Source of the DNA: Sclerodactyla briareus
Taxonomy: Eukaryota > Echinodermata > Holothuroidea > Dendrochirotida > Sclerodactylidae
Direction of reading: 5' to 3'
DNA length: 64,000 bases
NCBI GenBank assembly: GCA_026419785.1
Contig: JAODTK010003276.1
Location: forward strand, 310,001 to 374,000
Part shown: in pieces, positions 25,381 through 37,200 of the stretch
Position numbering within the stretch: position 1 is the stretch's first letter
How the letters are laid out: each line of letters opens with the position of its first letter
Notes under the pieces: generated by a model
Database searches by the model: none
The model's input: the letters and a program-made list of their open reading frames with translations, nothing else
Told to the model about the DNA's origin: nothing
Made by a program: the position numbers and the translations under genes

Positions 25381-26512
25381 CCTGATTCAGTTCAGTCGTT
25401 TCTGTGATTCATCGTTCCCACTGGCGTATGCATCACGCCATGTCTGCAACCACGCGTACGCGAAACTACCACCAGAAACCATCAACTGAACTTGAATGAA
25501 ATGTGTTGCGGCATCTACTACTAACTGTGCCTTAACTTGACCCCAGATTCCCTGGATGACAATGTCATTCATATTCCCCCGCTCTCTCGACAACCGGAAC
25601 AGGGATGCCACTAATGCTGAACCACTTGGCCTAGTCTTATAGTAACGGTAACAGTTGAGTTGGTGACACTGTTACCAGTGAGTGTTAGGGGGAGCTGTCC
25701 GGCCTAGGTGCCATTGCAGACCGGTTTGCAATCCTCTTGTCCTAATGGCCGACTCTATCAAGTTGGACAGCCTCTCCAACTGATTTCGTACTGCGTCCAC
25801 TGATTATTATCCGAGAATTCAATTATTCGAACCGACGTAAAATTAGTAGTATTTTAGGCCCTTGAGTTGTATTTGTAACCACTTCGCCAGCGATGCCAGG
25901 CCGCTGGGTAATTTTTTTTTTTCTGTTCTGAGGAAGGTTGAATGCAACTGGATTTCCATGATTTGCAGATGTGCTCGATAAAAACGCAAGGGTTAGAATC
26001 GAGATAATAGGCTCAGAGTTCTCTTGCCCGTTGCCGCAGTCTAGTTGCCCCGTTGAACTCATGTGAAGTTTCAAAATATCCCTAAAAAACAGGGACCTTC
26101 TATAAGCCCTGGTGCTCAATTATCCTGAGAAACAAATTACGCGAGCATGCCTCCGTTCATCGGTGTTCCAACTTCCACATTTTACGTTACGACAACAACT
26201 CCAAGGAATGGAATTACTCGCTATGCATTTCAATTCTTTTATCCTGTACCCCTCGATTTCTACCCAAGCATTCATCATCCTATGATACCCACATGAAAAA
26301 AATAGTCCCTTGGCGTATTGCTATTCCTTATAATCAGTTTCTCCTATATCAGCCCTTGAACTCGGTATCCACCATATAGTACGAAAGTGGAAAGCCGCGG
26401 TTGCAGGTTGAATGCCACTCAGGTACCTTCAGTACAGCACAGTCGATTCACGTGCGAGTATTTTTCACGGCTAACGGTACTCTGACGATTAGCAGCAACG
26501 GCTGTCCATGAG

Positions 26513-27082
26513 CTTACGTTGATAATATATATTTTTTCGGTTGCAAACATATTTTTGACAGCAAATGGATTTTTCTGTTGCCACAAATATTGTAGCCAAA
26601 TATATTTTTTTGTTTTTCAACAATATTTTTTCTATATCTACATTTCGTTTCGGGAAGTTTCTTGTCATGACAATATCTGCAATGGAAATATATTTTTGAT
26701 TACAACACATTTTAACAATATATTTATTTTCCTTGTGCATATTATTCTCCTGGAAACATAAATAAGTCTTGCAACATAATTTTTTCTGGAGACATAATAA
26801 ATTTTAGCAAACAAGTTTTCGTTGCTAACGTATAGTTTGTTGCAAACAATTAATTTTAACTTGTAAAAAAAAAATATATATTTACATATACTTTATCATT
26901 GGGAAACTTAATTCTTTTACGAACATTTTTCCATCGAAACCTATTTTTGTGCTTCTGAATAATTTTTTGAGGGAACAACATTTTTCCATTGTGATAAATA
27001 TTTCACAAATCAGAAATATTTCTTGATTTGACAATAAATATTTCGTTCCTGATAATGTATTCCCTTTTTCCCTCGGCGCCAT
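26513..27082 (-). repeat. Right terminal inverted repeat of the 2.2-kb element
   Basis: Reverse complement of the left arm with indels. The best-preserved part is at about 26885-27082. A short gap in matching near its middle reflects divergence or insertion. Confidence 0.82.
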
Positions 27083-27094
27083 AGTCTTGAAACC

Positions 27095-27230
27095 TGGAAT
27101 TCGACCGAGTCCCCGAGTCCCACAGCCAAGTCCCGAGACCGGTCTGTCCTTTAATCTCCCCGGAGTCCGAGTCCGAGACCGAGTCCTTCAAATCGGTCTC
27201 ACACAAAGACCCGGACTCGAGTCCTCCACA
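27095..27230. repeat. GAGTCC/GGACTC-rich low-complexity tract
   Basis: Many near-repeats of 'cgagtcc' and 'gagacc' occur, including 'ccgagtccgagtccgagacc'. A reverse-oriented relative lies at about 54645-54740 ('ggactcggtcttggactgga'). No gene is seen. Confidence 0.6.
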
Positions 27231-27231
27231 C

Positions 27232-27570
27232 TGGTGCTATGGTGACTTTTTAGGTTTAGCACATAGATGCAGGTTATGAGGTAGATAAACTGATTAGATT
27301 TCCAGCGTAATGAAAATATGCTAAGTAAGTCATCTACTGTAATTTGCATAATTTATGGAAAATTTAAGTTTGTCTTATTTTATGACACTTTGGTGATGTG
27401 GTCTAATTTCATAGTGAGGGTCATTCAATGTATCTAACTCGCATAATTTATGCAAAATCTTGAAGTTGCTTGGATTTTCATAAACCATGGTGGGTATAGG
27501 GTTTACCTTGTTGCTGTTCGTTTTCATGAAGTCCCCAAAATTGACTTGGTCACTGGGTGTATGCGTGTGT
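27232..27570. repeat. Dispersed repeat with 'gattagatttccag' and 'ggattttcatgaaact' words
   Basis: Begins 'tggtgctatggtga' and contains 'gcaggttatgaggtagataa', 'ctgattagatttccag' and later 'ttgcttggattttcataaac'. The same order is found at 38430-38840 and the first half recurs at 63905-63990, all in the same orientation. Confidence 0.65.
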
Positions 27571-28074
27571 ATAAATTTAAATTGCTCCGTTCATGCAACT
27601 GCTCAAGTGTTTTGTTGAGTACCAAATGTATAAAGTGTGAGAAGGTTCTGAGATCTTTTAAGTGAGAAAATAGGTAAATGGAAGTTAAATATTGTGTCTT
27701 ATTTGCATAATTTGAGGGCAATTTTAGTCACATTTCCATAAAACAGATACTCCTTTAGAGACATGTCAATAATCAGTCCCACCAAATGTGAAATTGGTCA
27801 CTGATTCATAGGCTGTTTCTGTTGAATGCTAAAACTAACATCTTAAGGCAAACATGGGATGCATCGTGTATTTGCATGGTGACTAACAGAAGAAACCACG
27901 AAGGGCAACCAGGCGACCACACGGGGAGCAACGCCTTGTTTAGCATTGTATATAATAGGGTCTTGAAAGTTGTGTCAATTCCAAGTTCATGGGCTACTTT
28001 CAGGAAGTTTGCCAAAAAGTTTTAACTGACTTTTTAATTTCAATTCATTTTCATTGGCCCAGGTAAAATTTCAG

Positions 28075-28262
28075 AGATGGTGATCACATGGAGTGCCTTG
28101 TTGATGTTGAGCCATCCTTTGTCAGTATGGTACCGGTGGAAAACCTGAACAGACATACCAGGCATATTCATCAACCAGTTTTGTGGATGTTGGTCCTAAG
28201 AGCATACCAGTTTTATTTACAGAGCCATGCTCAATGGGCTCTCACCAATACCACTTACATGA
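28075..28262 (+). CDS. ACP7: ACP7-like exon A: N-terminal fibronectin-like region
   Basis: Follows an acceptor 'aaaatttcag'. The frame starts MVITWSAL, passes through DVEPSFV, GTGGKPEQTYQAYSS and TSFVDVGPK, then FIYRAMLNGLSP and, after a one-base shift, NTTYM. These match the family's 'VVTW...YG...FVDGGP...YIHRV.L.GL.P.T.Y' pattern. Two or three one-base indels are needed to keep one frame. The donor is 'tga|gttaat' at 28263; its phase fits the next exon. Residue numbers cannot be set because the upstream exon is missing. Confidence 0.78.
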
Positions 28263-31200
28263 GTTAATTACCTCATTTACAAGAATCAATGATACCTAGC
28301 TCAAGTGAGAGCTACATATCGCTGCTTGACTATTGTGAATCATCACCACCAGCCTCTCTATCTATCTTTCTCTCTCTCTGTCTGTCCAGGCTGTAAACTT
28401 TTCCCTTTTTGGCAAGTGTTCATTCCTTGACAGAGACCCAACTGCAAATGTTTCTTCTCCTACAAGTAAACCGTTGATTACCATCATACTCCCACTGCTA
28501 CTACTTTGGTTCTAGTGGACCTGCGTACAGGGTGGTTCAGTTTATTCAAGGTCAATCAAAAGGCATATTTTAGCTATTATGTAGAGACTGCAAAAATATC
28601 TAATGCTTCCCTACCATACGGTTGTATAAGGTTACATCATACTCTGCCATGTTATCATAGACTAGTGAACTACGGGTGTTCAATAGATTCAAGGTCAAAG
28701 TTCTTGACTAGGCCTAATGAATTATATTGTGGAAAAACAGCAAAAGTTTGCCGAATGATCTCTCGCTCCGAATTAGTCTGATTAGTAGGGGCCATATTTT
28801 CCACTTTCTAAATCGACAAATTCCCACCTTCCAAAAGGTAAATTCCATTTTTCTCCATTTTCCAAATTGGCAAATTCCGTCTTCTAAAAAAGCAATTTCT
28901 GTTTGTAAATTTCATTGCCTGTACATTATCAATGTCATAAACATAGTGGAAAGTTGTAGTAATCTGATTATCATTCTTGGTAAATGTTGAGCTGTTTGAA
29001 GTAATAAATAAAATTATTTAACAGTCTTTGGAAATCCATTTGTTTTAAAATTGCTTAAATTTTTTTGTATATATTGCCGCAATTCAAACGTTCAATTTAC
29101 GGCCACGTGAACTACATCGTGCGCTACTTATACATTCAACAGGGTACACCATCTTTGAGACATGGTCTCTATGTATACAAAGCACACCGTTATGAGAGAA
29201 ACAATACTACGCCCAATTACTGTGTTTGTTCACCTGAGGCGGTTTCCGCTTAGTCTCACACTCAAGCGTGGTGCGCAACGTACGGATCGCAGTGATGCAG
29301 TGTAACAACTGAGTTTCTCTCGCAGGAAATACACTGGCAGAGCGGCGACGAAACTTTCTTCAACTTTATTCAATTTACGATATTTCAGTACGTGATTGAA
29401 AGTAACTGATGCGCCGGTGCATGGTTTTCGACAGCTACAACGTTCTCTCTAGAATTTTTGTCATAATTTTCTAGCTCGCATGAAAATTATATCGCCGTTT
29501 ATAAAATCATTCCGTTTTTAACGCGGGCGTTAAAAACGAAGCTATCAATATTGCCTCTGTGTACCGGGCGCTGGCAGTCTGGACGGTAGACCCTGCACTG
29601 TTTCGTAAACGGCAAACATACACTGAAAAGTGAGTGGTCAGAGATAGACGGCTTGTCGAGCGGTATAAGCGGGCCATGCCAGATTGTGACGGTAATGCTG
29701 TAGCGGGAGCCAGCATCTCGCGATCCTAAAATAATTCGGCCTATTGCTTGCTTTATTGGTCACTCATTTTTTTTCCGCCTATTATAACAGCGCTCTGATT
29801 GGCTGCCGGCCTGTCACCAAAGCCTAGGCTGTGTAGCGGCGACCTGAAAACGATACTGCTTTTAAGCCCAAATTTGTTCTCCTGACTCTCTAATACCAGT
29901 TGATTCAGCTGAACGTGTACGAAGGCCCCGCGGTGTTGCGAGCCGAAAGCTATTTGTGTTCAAGGGCCCCCTCGCTTGCGCCGTTTTCGATCTTTCAACT
30001 CAGATTTTGCCACACGATGACCGTGTTTTCAAGCCATTAGAAGGGTCCAATACTGTTCGTGTTTGTTCTGTTTCAGCCTTCTTTGAAAACATGTAAGGAA
30101 GCCTATTTTTTCTTTATTACATGTTTTTTTGGAATTCTGAATTCAGAGTTCTACATGGTTTCCTGATTTTTTTTTCCGGTTTCCGCATCGCGGAAAAATA
30201 ATTGGCCCTAGATTACAGTCACCTCAGCATTATTACATGGTATAGTGGTACCATGGAGTGTTCTGGGATTTGAGATTAAGTGTCTATTGACTATATATAA
30301 GAAAATGCAAAAGCTGCAAATGCTTCGCCTCCTTGGTCGGTGTATCATGGACTATCATTTGCTGGACTTATCTAAATATATTTAAGACTTGAATGGATTT
30401 AGGCACATACTATATGGGAACCATGTATGTTTATAAGTTTCTTTGCTGTTTACATCCAAAACTCAATTGGTAGGTCCCTGAGTAGGGCAACCAGGCCTCT
30501 TCATCTCCTACCACCCTCGGCTTGATGACTCCATTCATTTCAATTATTCTGTTTCCAGGATAAACCGCTATGCTGCTGCTGTTTGAGCTATAGCTATAGT
30601 AATCCGACACAGCCTATTCCTATCTGTGTCCTGTTGTTGTCTGCCTGCATGCGTGACCCACCATAAAAGATGCTATATGGACAGTATGGGCCAGTATGTG
30701 AAAAATCTGCAAAATGCTTTTTTTCCTACAGATTAGGACTGATTTCCATGATAATATGCGTCAGTGATTATCGTGGACTGGTGCACTGGTTCAGCGATTC
30801 AAGATCAACTCTGCCAAAGAGCGGTGTTTCCCTTTAAAGCATGTGTTGCTCCTGTGAGCAGGAGGCTACGCTAGGTTTGAGCCTGTGGGATGTTGTTTAC
30901 ATAAGCATAGACAAGCAAGTCTTGTGCATGCGTCTATCTATTCATAACTTCTTGTATTGTCAATTATATTTGCCTTCCATTGCCCCCAAGTATCAATTTT
31001 CCTGACCAACTTGGTAAAAAATGTTATTGACTCAATCTTGACCACTTGAAGCCTAAGGTTCAGACATCACTGGAATAAGTCATGAGCTATTCGTGTGCGG
31101 AGATTGAGAATATATATCCTGCAAAGAGCATCATGCCTCAATGTCCTGGGTTGTAGTGCTATTCCATAGCCTATAAGATTTTCAATACATGGGCAATTAA

Positions 31201-34200
31201 GGGCAAACTGCAGCTCTTGGAGTATGGAAAAACTGTATCTATAGGTCCAAACCCCATTCAATACGATGTTCTATGTGGAGTTATGGCCTCCAAACTGGGT
31301 CCATTGAGAGGAGAAATGGGGAGCTTCCCAATTGAACAATTAAACGCATGATGTCACACAATGGACAACACAGGAACTTATGTTGTGTTATGTATTTGAA
31401 TGTATCATTTTGTTGAATAAGTAACATTTAGCAGAGTTCTGTTGTCTTTCTATGACCAAAGTATAACCATCAACATCTACCAACCCACTGCAGCAATCCT
31501 CGCCCATAGACTAAATGCTTTTCGACAATGAAATTAATATTTGAATTTCAATTAAAATGAATGTTGCCAGGGTTGTGCAAGTTATGGACGGCATTTATTA
31601 TTGCCATGATGGGATGCATTTCGATCTTGCACAATACAAATGCTCCACATACACAAACGTCAAATGACTATAACTCTTAATGGAAATTTACTATGGAACT
31701 TCTATGGGTTTGGGACTGACGATTCAGTTTTATCCAGCTATTGAATAGCCCCTGTATTAAATAATCATGCAGTTGTTCCTGCAACAATTGGTAATCTTAT
31801 AGAGAAACGTAAAATCGCTCTATGATCTCCACGTTTTAGTGAGGCATTTATCAGCACAAATTTAATATCATATTCCCCTTCTTCCCACCCTTCTGCGGAA
31901 ATTTGCTCACTCCCTCTTTCGTTCATCATAGACACTACATTGTTCTTAAATGCACCTTGTTCAACACAACCTCTTATTCTCCTAGCCTACCCATGTGCGG
32001 AGTTCTTCAGGCGGGTGGAGAAAGAGTTTTCCCTTTACCACTTACCGCAGGGTACTGACTGGAAGCCCCAAGATGATCATCTACGGCGACTTTGGCCTGC
32101 CAATCCCACAGTCCTGGAGTAGGCTAGACAGAATGGCCCAGGAATGTACCTTGCCTCCTACACAATGGTAAGGAATTTTAAAGGTGGTTCCAACATTAAT
32201 ATCTAAGTACTTATATAGCAGACTCAAGACTTAAGCAGAAAGCTGTGAGTAAATTCATCAGTTCCACTCGCCTAGTAGGTCTCAATGTTGCACTCATTAC
32301 GTGCCAATTTTGAAGTGAGATTAGTTTTCCTATAGTTGTTTGTACATTTTGGACAGCAGAAATGATGGTCCCTATTTTCAGTGGCGTGTGATTTTGCTAT
32401 GACATGGGGAGGTCTGAGGATGCTGAGGTCGGAGACTCATCATGAGAATGATAGAACCTCTTCTCCGCCCTCTGTACCCATACATGACTACTCCTGGGGG
32501 GAACCACGAGTTTGCTTAGTAAGTATGGTCCATCGTTATCAGTGAGTGTGCGTTATTCCGCATGCATGAGGCTGAGGATTAATTGTTGCATGCCCAGGAC
32601 GTATGTAATGTAAACTCACTTATTATGGAAATAACATAGGTTCAGAGGAAACACAATATAAGTTTATGTGGAAAGAAAAGACGGAAGACCATGCGGAAAG
32701 ACCCTGTGGAACCGATGATCTATATTTGAAAACTGAATAGGACATACTCCGACACTGCCTCATCTCAGCTCACTGAATTTGTAGTTTTTCACGGGAGTCA
32801 CGGACCTGCAACACAACCATGGACGTTCCCAGCCTAAGACAGAGATCCTAACTGCTTTGGTTCCCAGTTCCACCCCAGGCAAGTGGGGTGGTGGTGACTA
32901 GGAGGGATACTTGCAATCATTGTGTTTACTCATCAATTTGCACACCAGCACTCTAACTGCAATATTTTGTTCTCTCATGACACAGATCCAAATGATGATT
33001 CATTCAACCATTCGAATAACTTAGCTTATCCGGCCTCTTCAAAAAGGATACATAGACCCGAGTAATACCCGGGTGTAGGAATTCAGGAGACTGTGAGAAC
33101 CCACCAACAAAATCATTATTTTTATTCGAACCCCCCCCCCACCAATTTGCGCTGGCACTGGCTCCGGACCTTCACTAAATCAGATAATTTCCTCAGGAAG
33201 TATAATCAGTATGAGACGAGAAGATGCTCAATTTCACTACAAAAGTGTGATTTTACCATTAAAAATGATTGACACAGTCACAAGACTAAAACTAATTTCT
33301 CTTGATTTTCAGAACTTAGGCTACCAGATTAGGCTTCAAAGTGAGTGTTGCAGAGGTCCAGGGACAGGTGCCTGCGAATTGAAGAGGATTGACGATATGA
33401 CGATATGTGTATTTTGAGAGTGTGGCGCAATAGACGGCCGCAAGGGCCAAGGGGGGGGGGGGTGGGGGGTGGTCGGGGGGGACGTGTTCACCCTTCAAAA
33501 TCAGGTGGGGGGGTCCGTTCCCCCCTGAAATTTAACAGATGAAATTTGAAAATTAAACAACAACATCACAATTATTAAACTACATTATCGATCTGCCCAA
33601 CATGATGGAAAATAGACAATAAGATTATAACAGCCCTGAAATAATTATGTTAAACTAGTTATCTTTCTACAAGTTCAACACATGTTGCATCCTTCTAGCG
33701 TACCGAACCCGCTGCCGCCTGATCTGACCCGATATTGCAAGCTGGTAGGAAATCTGTAATCGCATGAGACAATTTACATCCGCGTACTAGAATATTCAGG
33801 ATGGACAATAATCACTGCTGTTTGTCACGTACCAAGGCTACAATACTCCGCAACAATAGTGAGGAACATTGAAAAAAAAAAGTCCCTAGATTAAACATGG
33901 AAAAGTGATGCATGCATTTTGTTCAGTTTATGATGAAACATGAAGAAAACACCAAATGACAGTATGTGAATGAACCTTATCATTTACTCTGATTAATGGC
34001 TTTAGAGGCCGTACATACGTTTCAAAAAAAAAGACACCAAAAAACCAGCATGTTTATGTATCAAACTGTATACGGTAAATTGCTTACAGATATGTTGCGA
34101 ACAACAATACACATAATTGTTAAAACCTTGGATTACCTTGTTTTGCTTACAACACTTATCCACCAAGTGGAAAAAAAAAAAAGAAAAAGGTCTTACGTAG

Positions 34201-37200
34201 GTTTTCAAAGAACCATTTTGGAGTCTTCTAACGTAAGTAATAACTTTCACTTAGTTGGTCACATTTGGGTAAAAGCTGAGTGAAACTACCACGGGAGTCG
34301 ACCTTAAACACCTAACAGGCTGCAAGTCCGTACGGCTAACCAAGTGACCACTGTGGGATGGCCAACTGGGGCCGGGAAAGGGGCTACATGAGCATCAATT
34401 ACTCAGTCTCAATCATGGCGCTGGAAATTCACTGTAATGGTCAAAGAAGTGGGTTGACATCCCTTTCCACGGGCTCTACCCAGCGGGGATTGCTGGCTCC
34501 AAAACCCATCTGAGATGCATTATCATATCTTCATACAGCCATTTTTGTTCTCGCCTGAAATTGTTTCAAGTGAGAGACATAGTGGTCACTTTGTTGTGTG
34601 TGTGTTGTACTGTCCGTCTGTCCTATGTCTTCCGTCTGTATGTCCGTATGTGCGGTTAGATAAATCTCCTGACCTTTTATGGAGGTGCGCGGGGAAGAGT
34701 GGCCGAGTGCATCCACTTTCGGCCCAAAGACCATTCTCATTTGCATAATAAATTTGCATATATGTAATGTGAAAATGGTCCGAAGCTTGGGTACAAGAGA
34801 TTCTCGTGAGCGGTTAGAGATGCAGTGGTGATGGCCGTTCAGGGTATTATAAACAAACTATGAAAGAGTACACGAATTGATAAGATTCCTGGCATTTATG
34901 AAATTTGCTAATTAAGTAGTATAATTTGAATTTTCGGCGATAATATTTTGTTGAAGTGTGTTGGATTTTAGGACGAACTTGGTGAGATGTTTTGGGGTGG
35001 TGGAGATGGTTTTATCTATAGTCTCCCAATGAATTTTACAGTAGTAGGGGATGAGGGGCCCCAGAGGTCATTCAATGTTACTAATCTGTCATTCAGGTCA
35101 CGTAGGGGTCACAAAACACTGTTTTCTGGCCGTATCGAAGAATTTCAATTGTCGTGAAGCTGGAAGGTTCACCATATGGATATAATTGTTGACCTGCAGG
35201 CGTGACCTCTGACCTCAATTTGACCTCTGTAGGTTGGTCATGTGGGTTTTTGTAAAGGTTTTGAGTCTGACATAAATGTGCTATTATTTTTTAAGGGGGG
35301 TGGTACAGGCACAAAAATAGAAACTGGGATTTTTGATTATATGTGATAGAACTCTGTGTGCGTGCTTTATGAAGGAGACCAACTCCCGCTTCGATAGGAC
35401 GCATACTTGGTAGTTACAAGGGGTCCAAAGTTTAATTTAATAGCTTTTTCGCAATAACATAGGCTGTTTCATTGGAATGCAATATTGATTCTAGGAGCAG
35501 ATGCATCACATGGAGAGTAACATTTTTATAAAAACCGCCCTGTAATTTGATGAAAGTCGCATCAAATCATTAGGGGGTCAAAAAATGAATTTAAGTATTT
35601 TTGGCAATAGCACTGCCTGGGAATGTTCATCAGATTGCAAAAATGCCCATAGGAGTGGATGTATCAACATGGAGAGTTACAATTTTCATTAAAAACTTGC
35701 ATGTCATTAAAGGTCATCAAGGGGTCAATTAAGGCGTCAAAAACTGTTTTCTGGCCATAATTTGAGAATTGAATATTTGTGAAGGCTGGAAGAAGGTTCA
35801 CTATGGCATATAATTGTTGACCTCCTGATTGTGTGTGACCTCTGACCTCAATTTGAACTCTGTCGGGTTGGGTTCATGTGGTTTAAAGGTTGTTGAGTCT
35901 GAATAATTGTGGACTTATTTAAGGAGTTACGGGCAACACAAAAAAAATAGAAACTGCGTTTAGTTTTGGTATGTGATAGACCTTTGTGTGCTTCTGGAGG
36001 AAAGGATGAGGAGGAAGGAAACCAACCCCCCTTTCGATCGGACGCATAATAATACTTTGGTAGTTACAAGGGGTCAAAGGTTTATTTAATAGCTTGTTCG
36101 CAATAACATTAGGGTGTTCATTGGAATGAATATGCTTTAGGAGTGGTGCATCACAGGGAGTAACAATTTCATAAAAACCGTCATGTCATTGAAGTCATCA
36201 AAGGCACGTAGGGGGGGTAAAAAACTGATTATAGAATGTTTTTTTTTGGGCTAATAGCACTGGGCATGTTTCTCAGAAGCAAAAAGGCTCTAGGAGTGGA
36301 TGTTATCACATGGAGAGTTACAATTTTCATAAAACCTGACCATGTCATTATAAGGTCATTCAAGGTCACTTAGGGCCGTGCAAAAATGTTCTGGCCCATA
36401 ATCGGAAAATTGAATATCTGTGAAGGCTGGAGGTTCACCATTGTGATGATAATTGGTGACCTGCAGTGTTGTAACCTATGACCTCACAATTGCTCGGTCG
36501 GGTTTGGGCATGTGGAATTGGTTTAAAGGTTGAGTCTTGAATAAATGTGCTTATTTAAGGATGTTACGGGCCAAAAAAAAAAAACTGGTTATTTTTGGAT
36601 ATGTGATAGACCTTTTGGTGCTTCATGGGAGGAAGGGAGGAGGAAACCAACTCCCGCTTCGATCGGACGCAATCTGGTAGTTCAAAAGAGGTCAAATTAT
36701 TTAATCGCTTTTTCGCAATACATTAGGCGTGTTCATAGTGAATCCTCATGAATTGGTGAGATGGCTTACACCTTGATCCAGATAAATTTTAACAACAGTG
36801 GTAAGGTCACTTAAGGTCATTTATTAATGTGAATAATTTGCAAGAAATTACACAATTCGAAAATTTTGTCAAATGGCGCGTAACAATGGAATGAATGCAG
36901 CTAGGGTGCTGGTAATAGATTTGTCATGGTGAATTTTTGGGTTCAGTAATACAAACAACATCTACAGGACAAGGTCAAAAGGTCAAGTCAAGTTTTAAGA
37001 AAGAAAATGTGCTTTATCTTTAGGAGTTACAGGCCAACAAAGAAATAAAAACTTGTCGAGTTTTGGGATATGTGATAGTTCATATCTGCTACAAGACGAA
37101 ACCAACTCCAGCTTCAATCGACACCTGCGTTCTCAAGGTACAAGGGGGTGTAAAGGTGATTTTATACTTTTTGGGCGATAGCATAGGGGTGTGTTGTACT

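Larger units (their letters stand above)
24882..27082. mobile_element. 2.2-kb DNA element with ~500-bp terminal inverted repeats
   Basis: The left end (from 'atggcgcgagaaaagggaa') and the reverse complement of the right end ('atggcgccgagggaaaaagg') match. The match continues through several conserved blocks such as 'gaaatatt..tcacaatggaaaa', 'attcagaagcaca' and 'aagtttcccaatgat.'. Inner arm ends are at about 25380 and 26512, where 'cttatcaacgtag' faces 'cttacgttgataa'. The internal 1.1 kb shows no transposase. The duplicated AGTCTTG flanks at 24874-24880 and 27083-27089 look like a target duplication of 7 bp, or 8 with one mismatch. Long TIRs fit Mutator-like or foldback-type elements, while an 8-bp duplication would fit hAT-like ones; class is undecided. 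It is very AT-rich, with repeated 'ttgcaaac' and 'tatattttt' words. Confidence 0.85.

Noticed and set aside
33235-33275. Text reading QFHYKSVILP, considered as the exon after GNHE
   Set aside because: No acceptor directly upstream, poor continuation, and the 41237-41304 exon fits phase and position better.
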